Positions 14,309-18,243 of a stretch of DNA of 18,243 nucleotides are shown here, in pieces. Position 1 is the first letter of the stretch. Every line of letters begins with the position of its first letter. The translations under genes were made by a program, and so were the position numbers. The stretch comes from an uncultured Ignavibacteria bacterium (GTDB taxonomy: Bacteria; Bacteroidota; Ignavibacteria; Tepidaquicellales; Tepidaquicellaceae). Below the pieces are notes generated by a model that was not told the origin of the DNA, did no database searches, and saw only the letters and a program-made list of their open reading frames with translations. The DNA lies in NCBI GenBank assembly GCA_937924675.1, contig CALEVL010000310.1, positions 1 through 18,243 of the forward strand. Reading direction: 5' to 3'.

Positions 14309-15664
14309 TTAAGCAAGATCAAGCACATCATATCTTGTAAGAATGCCTTTAATTGTTCCGTGCTGAGACACAAGCACTGCATTGTTCCTGTAAAGAATTT
14401 CAAGCGCCGCCGGGAAAGCTGAATTGAAATCAAGTATCGGAAGCTTCTCATCCATTATGTCCTTCACTTCCTTGCCGGAGACAGTTCTGTCATTCATTAC
14501 CTTCTCAAGAATGCTTGCCTCTCTAATTGAGCCGATACATTCCTTTCCTTCTATTACAGGCATAGTAGAAAGATTATACTCGTCCATAAGCTCAAGTGCT
14601 TCAAAGACTTTTGCCGAACCTGTTACTGAAACAAGCTCCGGTACGCCTGCTTTTCTTGTAAGAAATACCTGGCCAACGGTTGCAGTATCGGGAGAGATCA
14701 GTCTCTTGTCCCTCAGCCATTGATCTGAATGATATTTTGAGAGATATCTTTCGCCTGTGTCACATACTATAAATACTACAATTCCTGTTTCGTCAAGTTT
14801 GCTTGCCACATCAAGTGCAGCCTGTGCTATCGTACCTGTTGAGCCGCCGCAGAAAATCCCTTCTTCATTTGTAAGTCTCTTGCACATTCGGACGGAGTCT
14901 TTATCGGTCACGTTTACAATGTCATCAATATATTCAAGCCAGACATTCTTCGGAATTACATCCTGTCCGATGCCTTCGATCAAATAAGGAATTGGTTCCG
15001 GCGAATTGCCTGTTTCTTTGTACGTCTTAAAAATGGAACCGTAAGGATCTGCACCAATGATCTGTATATTCTTGTTCTTTTCTTTCAGATATTTTGCTGT
15101 TCCGCTGATGGTGCCGCCTGTTCCTAATCCGGCAACAAAATGAGTAACTTTGCCATTTGTATCATCCCATATTTCCGGACCGGTTGAATGGTAATGAGCC
15201 ATTGGATTGCTTTCATTTTCATATTGGAACGCGAAATATGAATTCTCAATCTCCTGTGAAAGTCTGATTGCAGTATTAACATAGTGTTCCGGTTCATCAG
15301 GCTTTGCAGTCATCGGCTGAATTACCACTTCAGCTCCCAATGCTCTTATAATATCTCCCTTTTCTCTTGAAGCTTTCTCGGTCATCACAAAGAGTGATTT
15401 GTATCCTTTTAAAGAAGCCACAAGTGCGAGTCCCACTCCTGTATTGCCGCTTGTTGCCTCAATAATGGTTCCTCCCGGTTTAAGCTTGCCTTCCTTCTCT
15501 GCGCTCTCAATCATCGAAAGCCCGATCCTGTCCTTTACACTGCCTCCGGGATTTCTCGACTCAAGTTTTGCAAATACTGTTGCCTTCATTCCTTTAGTCA
15601 ATGCATTGAGCTTAACCAAAGGTGTCTTGCCAATAAGCTCAAGAATGTTGTTATAGTAGTTCAT
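14309..15664 (-). CDS. cbs: Cystathionine beta-synthase with C-terminal CBS-domain pair
   Basis: 451 codons from ATG at 15664. The PLP lysine is K44 (PGGSVKDRIGLS), the substrate loop is TSGNTG (71-76), and GLGTGGTISGTAKYLKEKN binds the cofactor phosphate, given here as GLGTGGTISG. The fold type II core runs to about 320; a tandem CBS regulatory domain (Bateman module) follows at about 325-451, the same layout as animal and some bacterial CBS that respond to adenosyl ligands. The N-terminal heme region of animal CBS is absent. It condenses serine (or O-acetylserine) with homocysteine. Located between lysS and CGL. Confidence 0.9.
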   Translation of the reverse strand: MNYYNNILELIGKTPLVKLNALTKGMKATVFAKLESRNPGGSVKDRIGLSMIESAEKEGKLKPGGTIIEATSGNTGVGLALVASLKGYKSLFVMTEKASREKGDIIRALGAEVVIQPMTAKPDEPEHYVNTAIRLSQEIENSYFAFQYENESNPMAHYHSTGPEIWDDTNGKVTHFVAGLGTGGTISGTAKYLKEKNKNIQIIGADPYGSIFKTYKETGNSPEPIPYLIEGIGQDVIPKNVWLEYIDDIVNVTDKDSVRMCKRLTNEEGIFCGGSTGTIAQAALDVASKLDETGIVVFIVCDTGERYLSKYHSDQWLRDKRLISPDTATVGQVFLTRKAGVPELVSVTGSAKVFEALELMDEYNLSTMPVIEGKECIGSIREASILEKVMNDRTVSGKEVKDIMDEKLPILDFNSAFPAALEILYRNNAVLVSQHGTIKGILTRYDVLDLA

Positions 15665-15707
15665 TGTTTTGAGTACGGTTTAATGATTATCAGTTATGTT
15701 CTTTGGA

Positions 15708-17273
15708 TCATTGCGGCCTCATCAAAGGAAAGAAAATTACATCCCTTATAGATTGTGAATCAGTCAACAGCATTACAAGCCTGTCAACTCCGAGACCGAC
15801 TCCTGTTGTTGGTGGCATACCGACCTCTATTGCGTTAAGAAAGTCCTCATCCAGTGGATGTGTTTCTTCTTCTCCACCCCTTCCTCTTTCAACTTGTTCT
15901 TCCAGAAGTTTTCTCTGAAGAACCGGATCATTCAACTCCGTGTAAGAATTTCCCAATTCCCACTTGTAAGCATAAGGCTCAAATCTTTCCGCATATATTA
16001 CCTGTTCAGGATCCTTCTTCATTTCTTCCAATTGCTGCATTGAGTATTCCCTCAGCGGCTTGCATAGTGGTGTTGTGTCAATTGGGAAATCGTAAATGAA
16101 TGTCGGCTGAACAAGATCTTCTTCGCAGGCTACTTCAAACAGGTTTGCAATGAGAAGTCCTTTGCTGTGAGCGATCTTGGGATCGAATTCGTAATTGTTT
16201 GCTTTCATGAAGTCTATCAAAGCTGCCTTGTCTGTATTTGTAACATCAAGTCCCGTCTTTTCTTTAATTGCGTCAACCATTCTGACTCTCTTCCACGGAC
16301 TGCTGAAATTCAGCACCGTTCCCGAGTAAGTTGCCTCCGGCTTCCCGTTAACAGCAATACATGCCTTCTCAACAACTTCCTCGAACAGGTTCATGCTGTC
16401 GAAATAATCCCCGTATGCCTGATACCATTCTACCTGTGTGAATTCGGGATTGTGCGTTCTGTCAATTCCTTCGTTTCGGAAATCGCGGACAAATTCATAC
16501 ACCCTGTCAAAGCCTCCTACAACAAGCCTCTTCAGAAACAGCTCATTGGATATTCTAAGATACAGGTCAATGTCGAGAGCATTGTGATGAGTTACAAACG
16601 GCTTGGCATTTGCACCACCGTAGATTGATTGTAGAGTTGGTGTCTCTACTTCAAAGAATTTTTGATCTTCAAGTGTCCTCTTGATCGATTGAATTATTTT
16701 TGTCCTCTTAATAAATATCTCCTTCACATGGTCGTTGACGATTAGGTCAATGTATCTTTGTCTGTATCTCAGCTCAACATCTGCAAAAGCATCGTGAATT
16801 ATCTTCTCTCCGGTTTCGGTTATCTCTTCTTTTACCACAGGCAATGGTTTCAATGTCTTGCATAAGAGCTCGAATGAATGGGCATGTATTGAGACCTCAC
16901 CTGTCTTTGTTCTGAATACAAATCCCTTCACACCAATTATATCGCCGATATCAAGAAGCTTGAAAATCCCGTAAGCATCTTCACCAACATCATCACGCTT
17001 AAGATAGATCTGGATCTTTCCTGTTGAATCTTTGATATGGCAGAAAGTTGCCTTACCCATCTTGCGTATAGCCATTATCCTGCCGGCAACAGAAACAGTT
17101 ACCTGCTTCTGAGCTTCGGTTTCCTCTTCGTTTTGCGGATCAGTAAATGAAGTTATGATCGCTTTTGAATCTGAAGTGACATCATATCTGTGAGGATATG
17201 GATTTATTCCGTGAGCCTTGATTTCCTCCAGCTCTTCAAATCTTCTCTTTACGAGATCGTTTTGTTCAGACAA
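15708..17273 (-). CDS. lysS: Lysyl-tRNA synthetase, class II
   Basis: 521 codons with a TTG start at 17273; AAAGGA lies 12 nt upstream on the minus strand. The OB-fold anticodon-binding domain covers about 55-160 (VAGRIMAIRKMGKATFCHIKD). The class II catalytic core has motif 2 (RNEGIDRTHNPEFTQVEWYQAY, cited as FRNEGIDRTHNPEF and TQVEWYQAY) and motif 3 (GVGLGVDRLVMLL). Compared with the usual PLAKKHR-to-SELNDP stretch, this protein has a longer segment with MQQLEEMKKDPEQVIYAERF before WELGNSYTELNDP. Attaches lysine to tRNA-Lys. Starts 43 nt after the pseudouridine synthase gene. Confidence 0.95.
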   Translation of the reverse strand: MSEQNDLVKRRFEELEEIKAHGINPYPHRYDVTSDSKAIITSFTDPQNEEETEAQKQVTVSVAGRIMAIRKMGKATFCHIKDSTGKIQIYLKRDDVGEDAYGIFKLLDIGDIIGVKGFVFRTKTGEVSIHAHSFELLCKTLKPLPVVKEEITETGEKIIHDAFADVELRYRQRYIDLIVNDHVKEIFIKRTKIIQSIKRTLEDQKFFEVETPTLQSIYGGANAKPFVTHHNALDIDLYLRISNELFLKRLVVGGFDRVYEFVRDFRNEGIDRTHNPEFTQVEWYQAYGDYFDSMNLFEEVVEKACIAVNGKPEATYSGTVLNFSSPWKRVRMVDAIKEKTGLDVTNTDKAALIDFMKANNYEFDPKIAHSKGLLIANLFEVACEEDLVQPTFIYDFPIDTTPLCKPLREYSMQQLEEMKKDPEQVIYAERFEPYAYKWELGNSYTELNDPVLQRKLLEEQVERGRGGEEETHPLDEDFLNAIEVGMPPTTGVGLGVDRLVMLLTDSQSIRDVIFFPLMRPQ

Positions 17274-17316
17274 TTGTTACGGTTTCCTTTCTTCTTTGAA
17301 ATTGATTTGGCACGAG

Positions 17317-18243
17317 TCATTCATCGAGCCCTGATTGTTTGTAAAGTAATTTTATTTCTTCAGCTGTTAAACTTCTTGATTCGCCGGGCTTAAGTGTTCC
17401 AACTTTTATTCCTGCATATTCAGTCCTGTCAAGGTCCCTTACAAAATACCCGTAATTCTCAAACATCCTTCTAACCTGCCTGTTCCTTCCTTCGTGAATC
17501 GTAATCAACAAAATCTGGTAATTGTTCTTCTTTGGAAAACGAATTTCGCACTCGGCTGTTCTCCTTCCGTCAACAAAAACTCCTTCCGTGATCTTGATTC
17601 TATGCTTCTCTTCCAATGGCCTCGAAAGCGAAACAAGATAAGTCTTCTTCATTTCCCAGGAAGGATGCATCAGCCTGTTTGCAAGCTCACCATCATTGGT
17701 GAGCAGCAATAATCCGCTTGTGTCGTAATCGAGACGACCTACAGGGAATATTCTTGTGTGACCCTTAACAATATCGACTACGGTTGTCCTGTTCTTCTCA
17801 TCCGAAACCGAAGTTATGATCCCTTTGGGTTTATTAAGAAGTATATAAACTTTCTTGTCGCTAAGTCTGATATTTTCACCGTCTAATGCTATCTTGTCTA
17901 TCAGCGGATCAACTTTGTCTCCGAGTGTCAGAATCGTTTCTCCGTTCACAGTTACTCTTCCCTCGAGAATCATCTCTTCAACTTTCCTTCTTGATGCAAC
18001 TCCGCATGATGCAAGATACTTGTTAAGCCGGATTCCTTCTTTGCCTGACGGCACATATTCAACTGCCTTATCAACCGTAGTCGCTGCAGCCTTCTTCTTT
18101 ACCGGGGTCTTCTTTGCAGCTGGCTTTGCTCGCCTTCTGTCGCTGAAATTCTTGCTTCCGGAGAATTCTCTCTTAGGTCCATAACTCCTTCTCTTGTCAT
18201 CGCCTTCGGCAGAGTCTTTCTTCCATGGAGTTCTCTTTCTGTC
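17317..18243 (-). CDS. RsuA/RluB-family pseudouridine synthase with basic N-terminal tail (5' end outside window)
   Basis: The minus-strand frame is open to the window edge, so the gene continues beyond base 18243; 308 codons are visible. A GTG at 18054 exists but the frame upstream has 63 more open codons. Those codons form a Lys/Arg/Ala/Ser-rich, low-complexity tail (for example KKTPVKKKAAATTVDK and SKNFSDRRRAKPAA). Then an S4 RNA-binding domain (IRLNKYLASCGVASRRKVEE, given as IRLNKYLASCGV and SRRKVEEM) and the catalytic domain with Asp in GRLDYDTSGLLLLTNDG, and NRQVRRMF near the end. It modifies uridine in rRNA (RluB-like on 23S or RsuA-like on 16S; undecided). First visible gene of the minus operon with lysS. 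Confidence 0.9.
   Translation of the reverse strand, partial: DRKRTPWKKDSAEGDDKRRSYGPKREFSGSKNFSDRRRAKPAAKKTPVKKKAAATTVDKAVEYVPSGKEGIRLNKYLASCGVASRRKVEEMILEGRVTVNGETILTLGDKVDPLIDKIALDGENIRLSDKKVYILLNKPKGIITSVSDEKNRTTVVDIVKGHTRIFPVGRLDYDTSGLLLLTNDGELANRLMHPSWEMKKTYLVSLSRPLEEKHRIKITEGVFVDGRRTAECEIRFPKKNNYQILLITIHEGRNRQVRRMFENYGYFVRDLDRTEYAGIKVGTLKPGESRSLTAEEIKLLYKQSGLDE

Overview
The window looks like chromosomal DNA from a moderately AT-rich bacterium of the Bacteroidota/Ignavibacteriota/Chlorobiota side of the FCB group. This placement is inferred from the gene content: a truncated YD-repeat RHS gene, a long GAF protein, a basic N-terminal tail on an RsuA/RluB pseudouridine synthase, a DUF3108 protein, and several TTG/GTG starts with weak Shine-Dalgarno sites. 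No rRNA or species-level marker is present.

Layout. (1) 1-1161: 3' end of an RHS/YD-repeat gene on the plus strand. It ends inside a strong inverted repeat (1151-1222). (2) 1282-3762, minus strand: an 826-codon GAF-domain protein. (3) 3763-4810: a gene-poor accessory strip with hairpin-forming sequence, an IS3-family remnant (intact orfA, A9 slippery run, truncated orfB), a 4x7-bp tandem repeat and a possible tRNA promoter. (4) 4811-8944, plus strand: tRNA-Glu(TTC) with its own terminator, then an Rrf2/IscR-like regulator preceded by a GACT-N5-AGTC dyad, a cysteine desulfurase, an A-type Fe-S carrier, a Tat-signal Fe/Mn superoxide dismutase of archaeal type, and two lipoproteins. A terminator at 8968-9010 closes the block. 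(5) 9019-12303, plus strand: a LON-domain protein, a GT9 heptosyltransferase-like enzyme, a DUF3108 protein and QueE with an unusual cysteine motif. (6) 12300-18243, minus strand, reading from high to low coordinates: an RsuA/RluB-family pseudouridine synthase (5' end outside the window), lysS, cystathionine beta-synthase, cystathionine gamma-lyase/synthase and a PAP2 phosphatase.

How the genes may work together. Block 4 reads as an iron-sulfur/oxidative-stress cassette: a probable Fe-S-sensing repressor, sulfur mobilisation, Fe-S transfer, and a dismutase that would protect Fe-S enzymes. No IscU-type scaffold is in it. The CBS/CGL pair in block 6 would make cysteine from homocysteine by reverse transsulfuration, and cysteine is the sulfur donor for the desulfurase of block 4. 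The other plus-strand genes concern the envelope (GT9, DUF3108) and tRNA modification (QueE).

I see no convincing wholly new multi-gene system. The best leads are the exported/cytosolic dual-start SOD in the Fe-S operon, the IscR-core dyad before the Rrf2 gene, the CX3CX7C cluster motif of QueE, and the inverted repeat that supplies the RHS stop codon.
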